Assembly: GCA_022820725.1 (NCBI GenBank)
Contig: JAJEFA010000001.1
Coordinates: forward strand, 118,749 to 182,748
Length of the DNA: 64,000 nt
Reading direction: 5' to 3'
From: Candidatus Binatia bacterium
GTDB lineage: Bacteria > Desulfobacterota > Binatia > Bin18
Made by a program: the position numbers and the translations under genes. Numbering within the stretch: position 1 is the first letter of the stretch; each line of letters starts with the position of its first letter. The notes under the pieces are model-generated. The model saw only the letters and a list, made by a program, of their open reading frames with translations. It did no database searches and had not been told where the DNA came from. Shown here in pieces: positions 36,473 to 46,136 of the stretch.

Positions 36473-37077
36473 TTAAGCTCTACGATTTTTCTCTGTCTCC
36501 CCGCGCGCGCAAGGTGCGGATTACCCTTACGGCAAAGGGGCTGGAATACGAAAAAGTCCCGATTGACATCACCAAGGGCGAGCAGAAAACGCCTGAATAT
36601 CTGGCAATCAATCCCTATGGGAAAGTTCCCGCGCTCCAGGACAACGGGACAACGGTCTATGAGTCCACCATTATCATGGAATACTTGAACGACACGTATC
36701 CGAGCCCGCCATTGCTGCCGGACGATATCGGACAACGGGCCCGCGCCCGCGTCCTCATGCATTATGCCGATAATCCGTATGAGCACGCCGTAGCCACCCT
36801 TGCCGCAGAGCTCCTGCTCAAACCCATGCAGGGCGACGCCACTGACCATGAGATCGTTTCGCAGGCACATACGGCGCTGAACCTCTGCTTCGATCACCTC
36901 ACAAACGAGCTTGGCAATAACGACTTCCTGGTCGGCTCAACATTGACCCTGGCAGACATTCCGTACGTGTCGTGGGCCCTCCTGTTTCCCAAGCTCAATG
37001 TCGATATTCCGTATCCCAGGCTTGAGGCGTGGATCAATCGACTCAAAGAGCAGCCGAGCGTGCAGGCGGCGGGCTAG
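36469..37077 (+). CDS. Glutathione S-transferase-like protein
   Basis: 202 residues from 36469. The N-terminal thioredoxin-like domain opens with KLYDFSLSPRARKVRITL and has the cis-Pro segment GKVPALQDNG and the ES-TII (YESTIIMEYL) gamma-glutamate motif. The helical C-terminal domain has FLVGSTLTLADIPY. It likely detoxifies electrophiles or acts in catabolism. ribE follows after 56 bases. Confidence 0.9.
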   Translation: MIKLYDFSLSPRARKVRITLTAKGLEYEKVPIDITKGEQKTPEYLAINPYGKVPALQDNGTTVYESTIIMEYLNDTYPSPPLLPDDIGQRARARVLMHYADNPYEHAVATLAAELLLKPMQGDATDHEIVSQAHTALNLCFDHLTNELGNNDFLVGSTLTLADIPYVSWALLFPKLNVDIPYPRLEAWINRLKEQPSVQAAG

Positions 37078-37133
37078 GACCGGGGGTCGAACCAGACACA
37101 ACGCTTCTGCATTCCCCATCTCTCCGAGGTATT

Positions 37134-37808
37134 ATGTTTAGCGGCATTATTGAAACAACCGGGACCATCACGAAGATCGACCCCATTGCCGAAGGGGTTC
37201 GCCTCAGGCTGCGGACCAATCTTCCCACCCAAGAGATCAGCCTGGGCGAGAGCATTTGCACCAATGGGGCCTGCTTGACCGTCACCGCAATTGAGGCCGA
37301 TCAACTCAGCTTTGACGTTTCAGCGGAGTCGCTGCGACGCACGACCCTGGGAGACCTTCAAGTTGGCGATGGTGTGAATCTGGAACGCTCGCTCCGACTT
37401 GAGGACCGTCTGTCCGGCCATCTCGTCTGGGGTCATGTTGATGGAGTTGGACGCGTCACATCCATTCAGCCGGAAGGCGATTCGTTTCTCTATACCTTTG
37501 CGATTCCTGCCGAACTCAGTCGCTACCTGGTGGAGAAAGGTTCGGTGGCAGTTGATGGGATCAGTCTGACGGTCTTTGATTGTCAGCCCACAGCATTTAC
37601 CTGTGCCATTATTCCCCACACCCACACCGTCACCACGCTGCATCAGCGCAAGCCTGGCGATCGGGTCAATATCGAAGGAGATATGCAGGGGAAATATATT
37701 GAGAAGTTCGTCCAGGACGTGCTCGAAGGGATGTTGACCACATCTCTCCAATCCATTCGGGACGAGGTGGCCGCCCTCCGTAAGCAGATCGAACAAAAAG
37801 ACGGCTAA
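37134..37808 (+). CDS. ribE: Riboflavin synthase alpha chain
   Basis: 224 residues. It dismutates 6,7-dimethyl-8-ribityllumazine to riboflavin. Two lumazine-binding repeats are present, the first starting MFSGIIETTGTI with SICTNGACLTVT, the second with HLVWGHVDGVGRV and GSVAVDGISLTV. The C-terminal ~25 residues form an added helical tail. The start at 37134 fits the family; an upstream in-frame extension overlaps the GST gene. Confidence 0.96.
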   Translation: MFSGIIETTGTITKIDPIAEGVRLRLRTNLPTQEISLGESICTNGACLTVTAIEADQLSFDVSAESLRRTTLGDLQVGDGVNLERSLRLEDRLSGHLVWGHVDGVGRVTSIQPEGDSFLYTFAIPAELSRYLVEKGSVAVDGISLTVFDCQPTAFTCAIIPHTHTVTTLHQRKPGDRVNIEGDMQGKYIEKFVQDVLEGMLTTSLQSIRDEVAALRKQIEQKDG

Positions 37809-37830
37809 GGTCGGAGCCGGTCTTTTCTTC
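37798..37830 (+). terminator. Intrinsic terminator after ribE
   Basis: AAGACGGCT pairs with AGCCGGTCTT (one bulged G), loop of eight, followed by TTTTCTT. It begins within the last codons of ribE. Confidence 0.65.
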
Positions 37831-37942
37831 GACGGCATTTTCGCCTTCCCCGCTCTGCCTGGGCAGAAGAGAGTCCCCATTCAGATTGCCCACTCCCGCC
37901 TGCTCGGATAAGAAGAGCGCTCAGGCATCAGAGGGGGAACCT

Positions 37943-40108
37943 ATGGCCGATACCACTGCCCGCACTATTGTCCAACACGCAAAAGAGCAGCATCGTTTGG
38001 CGCTGACCGAAAGAGAGGCAAAGGCCCTAGTTCAATCGGCCGGCATCCCTACCGTACGAACGGAGCTGGCCCGAACCGCCGAGGAGGCTATTACACTCGC
38101 CCGAGATATGGGGTTCCCGGTTGCGCTCAAGATCAGCTCAGCCGACGTCGCCCATAAAAGCGATATCGGTGGCGTGCAACTCAACCTCGCCACCGAAGCC
38201 GCCATCCACCGTGCGTTTAATGACATCGTGACCTCTGTCCGCAAGACACAGCCTGCCGCGGCCATCGAAGGCGTCTCGGTTCAACCTATGGCCCAACCTG
38301 GGGTTGAGGTCATTATCGGCCTGACATCCGATCCACAGTTCGGCCCGCTCATCATGTTTGGCCTGGGTGGGGTGCATGTCGAGGTGCTCAAAGATGTGGC
38401 GTTCCGGGTGGCTCCGCTCCGCCCGCAGGACGCCGCTCGCATGATCCGTGAAATCGGCGGATTTCCGTTGCTCACCGGCCCTCGCGGCCAAGCCGCCGTT
38501 GACCTGGCTGCTCTGGAGCAGGCGCTCCTTTCCCTGTCGGCCTTAGCCGAGGCCCAGCCAGATATCCAGGAACTCGACCTCAACCCCGTTTTTGCCTACG
38601 AGGACGGCTGTCTCGCCGTTGATGCCCACGTCGTCCTCCACGCCGAGGGGTCTCGCGCCTTGCCCCGCCCGCTGTCGGACGAGACACGAGCGGCCTTGGC
38701 ACGCACGTTTCACCCGCGGGCGGTTGCCGTGGTCGGCGATAAACGCGCCATGAATTATCTGTGGTTACGGAGCCAGAGTACCTTCGAGGGAAAAGTCTAT
38801 TCCGTTCAGATCGACGAGCGAGAAATCCAGGGCATTACGGATTTAGGGGTTCCCAACTACCCGAGCCTGGAGTCGATTCCAGACGAGATCGACTACGTCA
38901 TCACCGCGGTCCCCCGCCAAGTCGCGCCGCATATTGTCGCAGATTGTGCAGCGAAAAAGGTCGCCGGGGTAATGCTCTTCACCTCGGGCTTCTCCGAAGT
39001 CCGCGACGAAGAGGGACAGCGCCTGGAACGGATAGTGACCAAAACCGCTCAGGAGGCCGGACTCGCTCTTATCGGTCCGAACTGCATGGGCATCTACCAT
39101 CCAAAAATCGGCCTCCGCAATTATCCCGATCTGCCGGCTGGAGAACCGGGCTCAGTCGGTTTTATCGGCCAGAGTGGCACCCATACCATCACCTTCAGTA
39201 TGGCAGCCGCCAGTCATGGACTGCGCATCAGTAAAGCAGTGAGCTTTGGGAATGCGACAGTCCTTGATGCCAGTGACTACCTCGACTATCTCGCACACGA
39301 CGACGAAACGGAAATTATCGGCATATACCTTGAGGGGGTCAGAGAAGGGCGCCGCTTCTTTACGTTGCTCCGTGAGGTCACACCCCACAAACCGGTTGTT
39401 ATTTGGAAGGGTGGCCAGACCGAGGCTGGCCAGCGGGCCACCTCGTCACACACCGGCTCACTCGCCGTTCCCGCTACCATATGGGCGTCCATGGTCCATC
39501 AGGCTGGAGCCATCTCCGTGAGCAGTTTCGATGAGTTACTTGATGTGATCAAGCTGTTACGGTTCACCAAACCAACAAACGGAGACGGAGTGGGGCTGAT
39601 TGCCATGACGGGAGGTCCCTCGGTCAGTCTCACCGATGCCTTTGCCGCTGCCGGTCTGCGGGTTCCTCCGCTCAGCGAAACCTCTTACGACGAACTGTCT
39701 TCGTTCTTTAACGTTATTGGTGGCAGCTTTCAGAATCCGCTCGATTCCGGTCATACGATCGGGATGGGCCAGCGGACCGATACCCTGGATCGATTGCTCT
39801 CCATCCTCGACCGTGACCCGCATATTGATGCGATTGTCATGGATACGGGGGCCGGCCTGGTGGCCGGGCAGTGGGAAGCCCGGCCGCAAACTCTGACAGC
39901 CCTGCTCGACACCCTGAGTCGCTTTGCCGCGCGTTCAGTCAAGCCCTTTTTTGTTGTGTTGCAACCGTTTGCCCAAGAAGCGAGCCTGCTCCACGCCCGG
40001 GCGCAGTTTCATCAACGCGGCATCGCGACCGTAGCGACCCATGAGCGGGCTGCCGCCGCCCTCCGTCTCGTGACGGACTATCACCGCACCCACGCAGATT
40101 CCGGGTGA
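37943..40108 (+). CDS. NDP-forming acyl-CoA synthetase (ATP-grasp first)
   Basis: 721 residues from the ATG at 37943. The N-terminal ~230 residues are an ATP-grasp domain (ALKISSADVAHKSDIGGV, PLIMFGLGGVHVEVLKD). They are followed by a CoA-binding Rossmann domain (ALARTFHPRAVAVVGDKR) and the ligase-CoA/succinyl-CoA-synthetase-like domains (VGFIGQSGTHTITFS, where a phospho-His would lie, and GLIAMTGGPSVSLTD). It links CoA to a carboxylic acid using ATP or GTP with release of NDP. The substrate is unknown; it fits the CoA-centred catabolism of the window. Confidence 0.9.
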   Translation: MADTTARTIVQHAKEQHRLALTEREAKALVQSAGIPTVRTELARTAEEAITLARDMGFPVALKISSADVAHKSDIGGVQLNLATEAAIHRAFNDIVTSVRKTQPAAAIEGVSVQPMAQPGVEVIIGLTSDPQFGPLIMFGLGGVHVEVLKDVAFRVAPLRPQDAARMIREIGGFPLLTGPRGQAAVDLAALEQALLSLSALAEAQPDIQELDLNPVFAYEDGCLAVDAHVVLHAEGSRALPRPLSDETRAALARTFHPRAVAVVGDKRAMNYLWLRSQSTFEGKVYSVQIDEREIQGITDLGVPNYPSLESIPDEIDYVITAVPRQVAPHIVADCAAKKVAGVMLFTSGFSEVRDEEGQRLERIVTKTAQEAGLALIGPNCMGIYHPKIGLRNYPDLPAGEPGSVGFIGQSGTHTITFSMAAASHGLRISKAVSFGNATVLDASDYLDYLAHDDETEIIGIYLEGVREGRRFFTLLREVTPHKPVVIWKGGQTEAGQRATSSHTGSLAVPATIWASMVHQAGAISVSSFDELLDVIKLLRFTKPTNGDGVGLIAMTGGPSVSLTDAFAAAGLRVPPLSETSYDELSSFFNVIGGSFQNPLDSGHTIGMGQRTDTLDRLLSILDRDPHIDAIVMDTGAGLVAGQWEARPQTLTALLDTLSRFAARSVKPFFVVLQPFAQEASLLHARAQFHQRGIATVATHERAAAALRLVTDYHRTHADSG

Positions 40109-40324
40109 TATCGCGGGCCTTTCGTCCCACGAACCGAGCGCTTTGGATGCGCTATTGTAAGGGGGTGCTTGTGTCCTCCTTGGAGAGGAAGCCCCCCCTT
40201 TCCTCCCCACCTGTGTCTGTAATTGACCTGCCCGAAATGATGCGATAGCACTGTGGGGCTCGCGGTGCGGGTCCGTTCTTTACCTGCTACTCGCCCGCTT
40301 TGGACATGATGCAAGGAGGAGACG

Positions 40325-40678
40325 ATGACATACATCATCACGAGACTATGCCGGGACTGCATCGACACAGGCTGTGTGGCCGTTTGTCCGGTTGACTGTA
40401 TTTATAAATATACCGGCGATGATACCGAAAAATACCCGAACCAACTCTATATCCATCCGGACGAATGTATTGACTGTGGGGCGTGCGAGCCCGAATGCCC
40501 CTGGCAGGCCATTTTTGAGGAAGTTGCCGTCCCCGACGTGTTTGAATCCGACACCCCGCTCAACTACGCAATGGTTGACGACGAAGCGGATTTTGAAGTT
40601 GCCGGGCATGAGAAAATAGACCATCCCACCTCGGATGAGATTGCCGAGAACAAGCAGAAGTGGGGATGGGACGGCTGA
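40325..40678 (+). CDS. fdxA: 7Fe (3Fe-4S/4Fe-4S) ferredoxin, FdxA-like
   Basis: 117 residues. Cys spacing [17 protein letters not shown] (9, 12, 17, 21, 25) and [13 protein letters not shown] matches the bacterial seven-iron ferredoxins: one [3Fe-4S] and one [4Fe-4S] cluster. The C-terminus is acidic with a terminal Trp-rich end. AAGGAGG lies upstream of the ATG. It carries low-potential electrons for reductive or oxygenase steps. Confidence 0.93.
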   Translation: MTYIITRLCRDCIDTGCVAVCPVDCIYKYTGDDTEKYPNQLYIHPDECIDCGACEPECPWQAIFEEVAVPDVFESDTPLNYAMVDDEADFEVAGHEKIDHPTSDEIAENKQKWGWDG

Positions 40679-40698
40679 CGTCCGAGAACACATCGAGA

Positions 40699-40740
40699 AG
40701 AGAAAATACAAGAGGGCAGCCATGATGGTTGCCCTCTTGT
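40699..40740 (-). terminator. Intrinsic terminator between convergent genes
   Basis: ACAAGAGGGCA / TGCCCTCTTGT is a perfect 11-bp stem (40708-40740). On the minus strand it is followed by TATTTTCTC, so it should end the DsbA-like transcript; on the plus strand the stem alone may slow ferredoxin transcripts. Confidence 0.75.
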
Positions 40741-40764
40741 GTATGTCCCTTTCGCCCAGTTCGG

Positions 40765-41376
40765 CTACGCGTTCCGCTTTAACTCTTCTTCAACCAGAAC
40801 CAGCCGGTCATTCCCGAAGAACATGGAGTCGCCGTTGACATAGATCGTCGGCGTCCCGAATCCGCCGCGTTCGATCACCGCGTCCGTGTTGGCCCGAATC
40901 CGATCCTTATAGTCCTGACGTTTGATCTTGTCGAAGTACTCTTCTTCATCAAGGCCGACTGCCGCGACAATTTTCTGGAGGACCTCGTCCTGACTGATGT
41001 CCTGATCCTCGCCCCAGTAGGTTTCAAACACCCGATAGCTATAGGGCAGAAACTTGCCGGGATGTTCGAGCGCGACAAGTGCGCCACGCAGCGCTTTGAC
41101 CGAATTCACCGGAAAAACGGAGGGAGGCATGACAATTTTCAGACCATAGTAGCGTGCCCAGTCACTCATATCTTTTGCCATATACTGTTGCTTGGCCGGC
41201 ACCCCCTTTTCTCGGAATTCATACACCGAAGGATTGACCGTATTGAACACCCCCCCCACCAGGAACGGACGCCACTGAAGGTCGGCATTGTATTTGCGGC
41301 ACAGCCCATCGATCTTGGTGAACGCCAGATAGGTCCACGGGCTGGAGTAATCGTAAAAGAATTCTACGGTGGCCAT
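40765..41376 (-). CDS. DsbA-fold / 2-hydroxychromene-2-carboxylate isomerase-like protein
   Basis: 203 residues. Thioredoxin-type fold with FFYDYSSPWTYLAF in place of a CxxC, so the active residue is Ser as in HCCA isomerases and kappa GSTs. The cis-Pro loop GGFGTPTIYVNG and the helical insertion are present. Family members isomerise naphthalene-pathway intermediates or use glutathione. The next gene upstream on this strand is an alpha/beta hydrolase (24-base gap), so an aromatic-degradation pair is possible. Confidence 0.88.
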   Translation of the reverse strand: MATVEFFYDYSSPWTYLAFTKIDGLCRKYNADLQWRPFLVGGVFNTVNPSVYEFREKGVPAKQQYMAKDMSDWARYYGLKIVMPPSVFPVNSVKALRGALVALEHPGKFLPYSYRVFETYWGEDQDISQDEVLQKIVAAVGLDEEEYFDKIKRQDYKDRIRANTDAVIERGGFGTPTIYVNGDSMFFGNDRLVLVEEELKRNA

Positions 41377-41400
41377 CGTATCCTCCCTGAATCGTACCGG

Positions 41401-42150
41401 TTAAGACAGCAGAAACGCGACTAATAGCTCGTTAAACGTATCCGCATAGAAAAGATGAATATTATGTCTTCCATCCGGAAACACGTGTAAGCGCGACCCG
41501 GCGATCCCCTGCTGTAAGACATGGGCATGAAAGGGCGGTACCAGGGGATCTTTGCCCCCATGTATCAGAAAGGTGGGACAGGTAATCTGCGCCAGGCGAT
41601 CCCGACACAAATTCCCACCCGCTTTCAACAGCATCTGCTGGGCGTCACACCAACGAGCCCACAGATCTTGAAATTCATCGCCATACATCGCCTGCATCGG
41701 CGCGGCCGTGCGCGGAGACCAATCCGCGACGCGGCGCGTTTTCTCGTAGGCATCAATATCATCCTGGGAAACATAGGCATTTCCACCCCAGAGCGCCATC
41801 TTGGTCACCCGTTGCGGATAGGCCAAGGTCAGCAATAAACTTGTAATCGCGCCATCGCTCCATCCACCCACGGCGTAGGTCGAGCAGCCGAGCGTCTCCA
41901 TCAGGGCCACGAAATCCTCGGCGTCTTGTTGATAAAAATCAGGCGGAAACGCGCGCGCGGGTGGACGGGATTTCCCATAGCCGCGTGGGTCAGGCGCAAT
42001 AACCCGGATACCGTGTTGGGGGAGTGCCGCTAGTTGTGGGGCGAAATCCGATTGTCCGGTTCCCAGCGCTCCGGGTAATAAGAGGAAGGGCAGCCCGTTC
42101 CCAAGATCTTCATAATGGAGTCTGACTCCGCGTATGTCTGCGTATGGCAT
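41401..42150 (-). CDS. Alpha/beta hydrolase
   Basis: 249 residues from the ATG at 42150, with GGAGGACGC upstream. The nucleophile elbow is GGWSDGAITS, the oxyanion strand PFLLLPGALGTGQ, the acid Asp in HGGKDPLVPP, and the His in DGRHNIHL. It could hydrolyse C-C bonds or esters; the substrate is unknown. It shares a strand with the HCCA-isomerase-like gene and is divergent from coaE. Confidence 0.9.
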   Translation of the reverse strand: MPYADIRGVRLHYEDLGNGLPFLLLPGALGTGQSDFAPQLAALPQHGIRVIAPDPRGYGKSRPPARAFPPDFYQQDAEDFVALMETLGCSTYAVGGWSDGAITSLLLTLAYPQRVTKMALWGGNAYVSQDDIDAYEKTRRVADWSPRTAAPMQAMYGDEFQDLWARWCDAQQMLLKAGGNLCRDRLAQITCPTFLIHGGKDPLVPPFHAHVLQQGIAGSRLHVFPDGRHNIHLFYADTFNELLVAFLLS

Positions 42151-42285
42151 GCGTCCTCCGCACAGTGACGTTGCCCGCCGTGATACCATGCCCGTCAGCA
42201 AGAGAGAAGCCGGCCTTGCCCTTGCAGCCGCTCCCCATCTCTGACACAACCAACCCAGCAATATGCTCCGCAAGACAGGAAACAC

Positions 42286-42882
42286 ATGAAAACCATTGGA
42301 CTGACCGGCGGAATCGGCTCGGGTAAAAGTACGGTCTCCAAGATATTAGCAACGCTTGGGGCCCATATTATTGACGCGGATATCGTCGGGCACGAAATCT
42401 ATCTGCCGGGCAAGACCGCCTGGAAAGAGGTCACCGAGGCATTCGGACAGGGAATCGTCGCACCAGACCAGACCATAGACCGCAAAAAACTGGGGGCTCT
42501 TGTCTTCAGTAGTCCGGACGTACTCGCCCGGCTCAATGCCATTGTCCACCCGATTATGTTCGAGGAAATCCGGCAGCGTATCCAGGCCAAGCGGGCCGAG
42601 GGCTTTACCGTGCCCATTGTGGTTGAGGCGGCGATCCTGATTGAGGCCAACTGGCTGCCCCTGACAGACACGGTCTGGGTAGTAGAGACCGACAAAGAGG
42701 CGGCCATTCGCCGGGTGGCCGCGCAACGCGGCATGTCCACTGCGGACGCCGAAGCCCGGATTGCAAACCAGCTTTCAAACGCAGAGCGTCGCAAACACGC
42801 TCAGGTTGTCATCCACAATAACGGTTCACTCCAAGCCCTTGAGCAGCAAATCCAACAGGCCTGGGATCAGCTCGGAGAATGA
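42286..42882 (+). CDS. coaE: Dephospho-CoA kinase
   Basis: 198 residues. Last step of CoA synthesis. Walker A is GLTGGIGSGKSTVSK; the HIIDADIVGHEIY strand, VVEAAILIEANW and the LID-type RRVAAQRGMSTADAEARIANQ are standard. Its stop overlaps the start of the HAD gene by ATGA. Confidence 0.96.
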   Translation: MKTIGLTGGIGSGKSTVSKILATLGAHIIDADIVGHEIYLPGKTAWKEVTEAFGQGIVAPDQTIDRKKLGALVFSSPDVLARLNAIVHPIMFEEIRQRIQAKRAEGFTVPIVVEAAILIEANWLPLTDTVWVVETDKEAAIRRVAAQRGMSTADAEARIANQLSNAERRKHAQVVIHNNGSLQALEQQIQQAWDQLGE

Positions 42883-43541
42883 GTCGTCTACACGCGACAG
42901 GGCTTATCTTCGATGTGGATGGAACGCTCGCTCAGTCGGTCGAGTTTTTCTATGAGATCGCTTTGGAGGTCCTGGCCCTGGCCGGGATTCCTCCAGTTCC
43001 GCGCGACCGGGTGTATGAGTTGATGCGCCGCGGGGTTGAGAATCCGCTCGTCCAGCTCTTTCCCCCCGACTATCCCGACCCCGAAGACCGTATCAAGCGC
43101 ATTACCGACAGCCGCATGGACGAATGGCTGCGGCGCTATCATGAAGAGACGCAGGCTGTGCCGGGGAGCCTCGAACTTTTGCACCGTCTTCATCGCCAGG
43201 GCTTTCAACTCGGCATCGCCACCTCGTCCGGCCGCGCTCTACCCTTTCTTGATACCTGGGGCGTCCGCCATCTCTTTAGCGGCATCGTCGGCCGGGAAGA
43301 CGTCACCCACCGGAAGCCCCACCCGGAACCCGTTCTGAAGTGCCTGGAACATCTACAGCTCGCCCCGCACCAGGCGGTGTATATTGGCGACTCCCCCATT
43401 GATATTCAGGCCGGCAAGGCAGCCGGGGTTGCTACCGTTGGGGTCCTCACCGGCACCAGTACCGACGCGGTCATGCGGCAGGCGCAGGCGGATTATATCC
43501 TGCCGAGTATTGCCGAACTCCCCCGGCTGCTCACCATCTAG
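42879..43541 (+). CDS. HAD-family phosphatase (phosphoglycolate phosphatase-like)
   Basis: 220 residues. HAD motif I is LIFDVDGTLAQS, motif II is IATSSGRA, motif III Lys in HRKPHPEPV, motif IV GDSPIDIQAGKAAG. A helical cap lies between motifs I and II. It overlaps coaE, so it may act as a housekeeping phosphatase such as Gph; the substrate is not defined by sequence. Confidence 0.9.
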   Translation: MSRLHATGLIFDVDGTLAQSVEFFYEIALEVLALAGIPPVPRDRVYELMRRGVENPLVQLFPPDYPDPEDRIKRITDSRMDEWLRRYHEETQAVPGSLELLHRLHRQGFQLGIATSSGRALPFLDTWGVRHLFSGIVGREDVTHRKPHPEPVLKCLEHLQLAPHQAVYIGDSPIDIQAGKAAGVATVGVLTGTSTDAVMRQAQADYILPSIAELPRLLTI

Positions 43542-43568
43542 ATATGTGATGCAACCTGCCGTGCAACA

Positions 43569-43593
43569 GGCAACCACAGGGGGTTGCCCCTAC
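43569..43593. repeat. Short palindromic repeat, partial copy
   Basis: GGCAACC...GGTTGCC forms a 7-bp hairpin, extended by GCCCCTAC at one side. The GTTGCCCCTAC end matches the palindrome at 48323-48350. It lies between the convergent HAD and enoyl-CoA hydratase genes. Confidence 0.5.
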
Positions 43594-43625
43594 ACAGTCA
43601 AACATCTTCGGACAACCGGCGTCCC

Positions 43626-44429
43626 TCAGGCGTCCTCGTACTGCGGTTCGCGTTTCTCCAGAAAAGCGGCAATGCCCTCGCGCACGTCATTGGTCCGTGT
43701 GGTCAGAATCTGGTTCCGGTCTTCCATCGCAATAGCTGCCTCCAGCGTTGGCGCGTCAACCGAATAGCGCAGGCATTCTTTTGTCAGCCGCACCCCCAGG
43801 GGCGAGTTGCGGAGAATATGGCGGGCCATCGTCTCGGCGGCCTGATCCAGGTCGGCGTCCGGCACCAGACGAGAGGCCAGCCCTGTTGCCAGGGCCCGTT
43901 GCGCGTCAATAAAGTCCCCGGTCAGTAAGAGCTCGGAGGCGACTGAAGCCCCGACCAGCCGGGGCAGGAAATAACTCACGCCCACATCACAGGCCGACAG
44001 CCCGATACGGATAAAAGCCGCGTTCATCCGCGCGGATTCCCCAACAATGCGGATATCGCTCGCCAGGGCCAGGGCAAAACCACCCCCGGCGGCCGGACCG
44101 TGAACAGCGGCAATAAACGGTTGTGGAGCCCGGTGAATTTTCATCGCCAGTTCGGCAATCCGGCGCTGGTCACGCAGGCCCTGAGCTACGGAATAGGTAT
44201 CAGTTGCGGCGCTCGACTGCTTGAGATCAAGCCCGGCGCAAAAGCCGCGGCCCGCACCCCGCAGGATGACCACCCGGACGGTCTGATCCTGGTGCAGTTC
44301 GTCGAGCACGGTGTGCAGTTCGTGAACCAGCAGACTGTTCATGGCGTTCAGCGACGCCGGACGGTTCAGGACGAGCCATAAGAGGTCGGTGTCCCGCCGC
44401 AGTTCCAGGGTTTCATAGCGTTCATTCAT
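43626..44429 (-). CDS. Enoyl-CoA hydratase/isomerase family protein (paralogue 1)
   Basis: 267 residues. Crotonase fold: oxyanion-hole segments VVILRGAGRGFCAGLDL and VHGPAAGGGFALALASD. The first catalytic Glu position of EchA is replaced in INxR-type sequence (residues after SDIRIVGESARM carry the usual segment). It may hydrate, isomerise or cleave a CoA thioester. The neighbouring SDR gene ends 17 bases upstream, so they form a pair. Confidence 0.88.
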   Translation of the reverse strand: MNERYETLELRRDTDLLWLVLNRPASLNAMNSLLVHELHTVLDELHQDQTVRVVILRGAGRGFCAGLDLKQSSAATDTYSVAQGLRDQRRIAELAMKIHRAPQPFIAAVHGPAAGGGFALALASDIRIVGESARMNAAFIRIGLSACDVGVSYFLPRLVGASVASELLLTGDFIDAQRALATGLASRLVPDADLDQAAETMARHILRNSPLGVRLTKECLRYSVDAPTLEAAIAMEDRNQILTTRTNDVREGIAAFLEKREPQYEDA

Positions 44430-44446
44430 AGCTCCGACCCCTTCCC

Positions 44447-45217
44447 CTAAATCAACGACCGAGACTGACAGCCGTCAACAGTAATACACGCCCCGGAAAC
44501 CCACTGGGCACGCTCCGAAGCTAAAAAGACCACGACGTCCGCCACTTCTTCCGGCTTTCCAAAACGGCCGACCGGCAACTCGGCCTTGACAAAAGCGGCA
44601 ATGCCCTCGGGGTTTTCTTTTTGTCGCTGTTCCCACGCTCCCCCAGGGAAGAGAATCGACCCCGGCGCAACGCTGTTGACGCGAATCCCCTTGGGAGCAA
44701 GCGTGCGGGCCATTTCTTTAGACAGGCTGATCATGGCCGCCTTTGCGGCGTTATAGGTCATCGGTCCGCCCCACTCGCGGCCGTAGATCGAGGCAATATT
44801 AATCACACAGCCCGCTTTGCGTTCTTCCATGGCCGGAACGACCAGTTGGCACAGGTCCAGCGCGGAAAAGAAATTGAGGGCAAAGCCGGCCTGCCAGTCC
44901 TGCCGGGAGGCATTGAGATTGCCGCCCGGACGCGACCCGCCCACATTGTTGATGAGAATATCGATCCCGCCAAACTGTTGCTGCGTGGCTTCGACCCAGC
45001 GCCGGGCCTCGGCTTCCTGGGTCACGTCCAGCGCCGTGGCCAGCACTTCAACGCCCACTCCCCGGGCTTCTTGCGCGGTTGCCTCAAGCTGCTCTCGACC
45101 CCGCGCGCACAAGCTCAGTCGACACCCTTCCGCGGCCAGTCCCAGGGCAATGGCACGCCCGATGCCCCGACTCGCTCCGCTAATCATTGCCACATTATTT
45201 GAGAGTCCAAGATCCAT
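44447..45217 (-). CDS. Short-chain dehydrogenase/reductase
   Basis: 256 residues. The Rossmann motif GASRGIGRAIALGLAAEG, the NNVGG loop (NNAG-like), the Ser of INIASIYGREWG and the YNAAK active site are all seen, with the C-terminal ITVDGCQSRSLI. A classical NAD(P)-dependent alcohol/ketone oxidoreductase, possibly the 3-hydroxyacyl-CoA step beside the enoyl-CoA hydratase; the substrate is inferred only. Confidence 0.93.
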   Translation of the reverse strand: MDLGLSNNVAMISGASRGIGRAIALGLAAEGCRLSLCARGREQLEATAQEARGVGVEVLATALDVTQEAEARRWVEATQQQFGGIDILINNVGGSRPGGNLNASRQDWQAGFALNFFSALDLCQLVVPAMEERKAGCVINIASIYGREWGGPMTYNAAKAAMISLSKEMARTLAPKGIRVNSVAPGSILFPGGAWEQRQKENPEGIAAFVKAELPVGRFGKPEEVADVVVFLASERAQWVSGACITVDGCQSRSLI

Positions 45218-45355
45218 ACCGTCCTCCTTTTCTCTGCTCGACTCGGACTAAACATATTCCATTTCCAAGAAAAAGACCGGGTCCGCCTCTCTTGCCAGAC
45301 GGCAGGGTGTCCGCTTAGATGGGTCCGCTGTTGTACGCAGCCAAGGGGGCTCACC

Positions 45356-46078
45356 GTGCCAGAGCATTTTCTTTTGGAAAAAGACGGGACCATTGCCACG
45401 CTCACCTTTAACCGACCGGAGAAACGTAATCCCCTCAATGAAGACATTGCCCTGGAACTGGAGCGCCTGCAATACCAGATCCGCGACGATCCAGACATTC
45501 GCGTGGTCGTTTTTACCGGAACAGGCAATACGTTTTCAGCCGGCGCCGACCTCTCTCCCATCAGGGGCGTCAGCGATCGCCAGGAGCGGCGCAAAATTTT
45601 TGCGCCGCTCGGCAAGCGCTGGACGCGCGCCATTGCCCGTACGCTCGATATGTTTGCCAACATGGAGCCGGTCGTCATTGCCGCAATCAACGGCTACGCG
45701 ATCGGCGGCGGCTGGTCGCTGGCGCTGGCGTGTGATTTTCGGATAGCGGTGGAGGAAGCGGAGTTCTGGTTTCCCGAAGTGGACCTCGGCGTGCCGCTGA
45801 GTCCACCCTCAACCGCCCTGCTGGTCGCCAATGTGGGGCCGAATCGCGCCAAGGACATCATTCTCAACTGTCGGCACCTGAAGGCGGACGAAGCCCTCCA
45901 ACTCGGCCTGGTCAATCAGGTGGTCACACAGGCAGAACTCCTGCCGACCGCCTACGCCCTGGCCCGCAGTCTGGCCGATAAGAACCCAACGGCGGTCATG
46001 GTCTCCAAGGCGACAGTGAACACCCTGGCCCGCGGCAACCCCGTCCTGCGGCCCGACCTGATGTTGACCAGAGAGTAA
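45356..46078 (+). CDS. Enoyl-CoA hydratase/isomerase family protein (paralogue 2)
   Basis: 240 residues, GTG start. Crotonase motifs VVVFTGTGNTFSAGADL and AINGYAIGGGWSLALACDFRIA are clear; Glu residues near EEAEFWFPEVDLG match the catalytic region. The gene heads a plus-strand run with the acyl-CoA dehydrogenase and luciferase-like genes, consistent with beta-oxidation-like chemistry. Confidence 0.9.
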   Translation: MPEHFLLEKDGTIATLTFNRPEKRNPLNEDIALELERLQYQIRDDPDIRVVVFTGTGNTFSAGADLSPIRGVSDRQERRKIFAPLGKRWTRAIARTLDMFANMEPVVIAAINGYAIGGGWSLALACDFRIAVEEAEFWFPEVDLGVPLSPPSTALLVANVGPNRAKDIILNCRHLKADEALQLGLVNQVVTQAELLPTAYALARSLADKNPTAVMVSKATVNTLARGNPVLRPDLMLTRE

Positions 46079-46136
46079 AACCGATACGCGCACGATTATG
46101 TCTCAGCCAGTCTCGTATTGAGAGGGAGGAACCCCC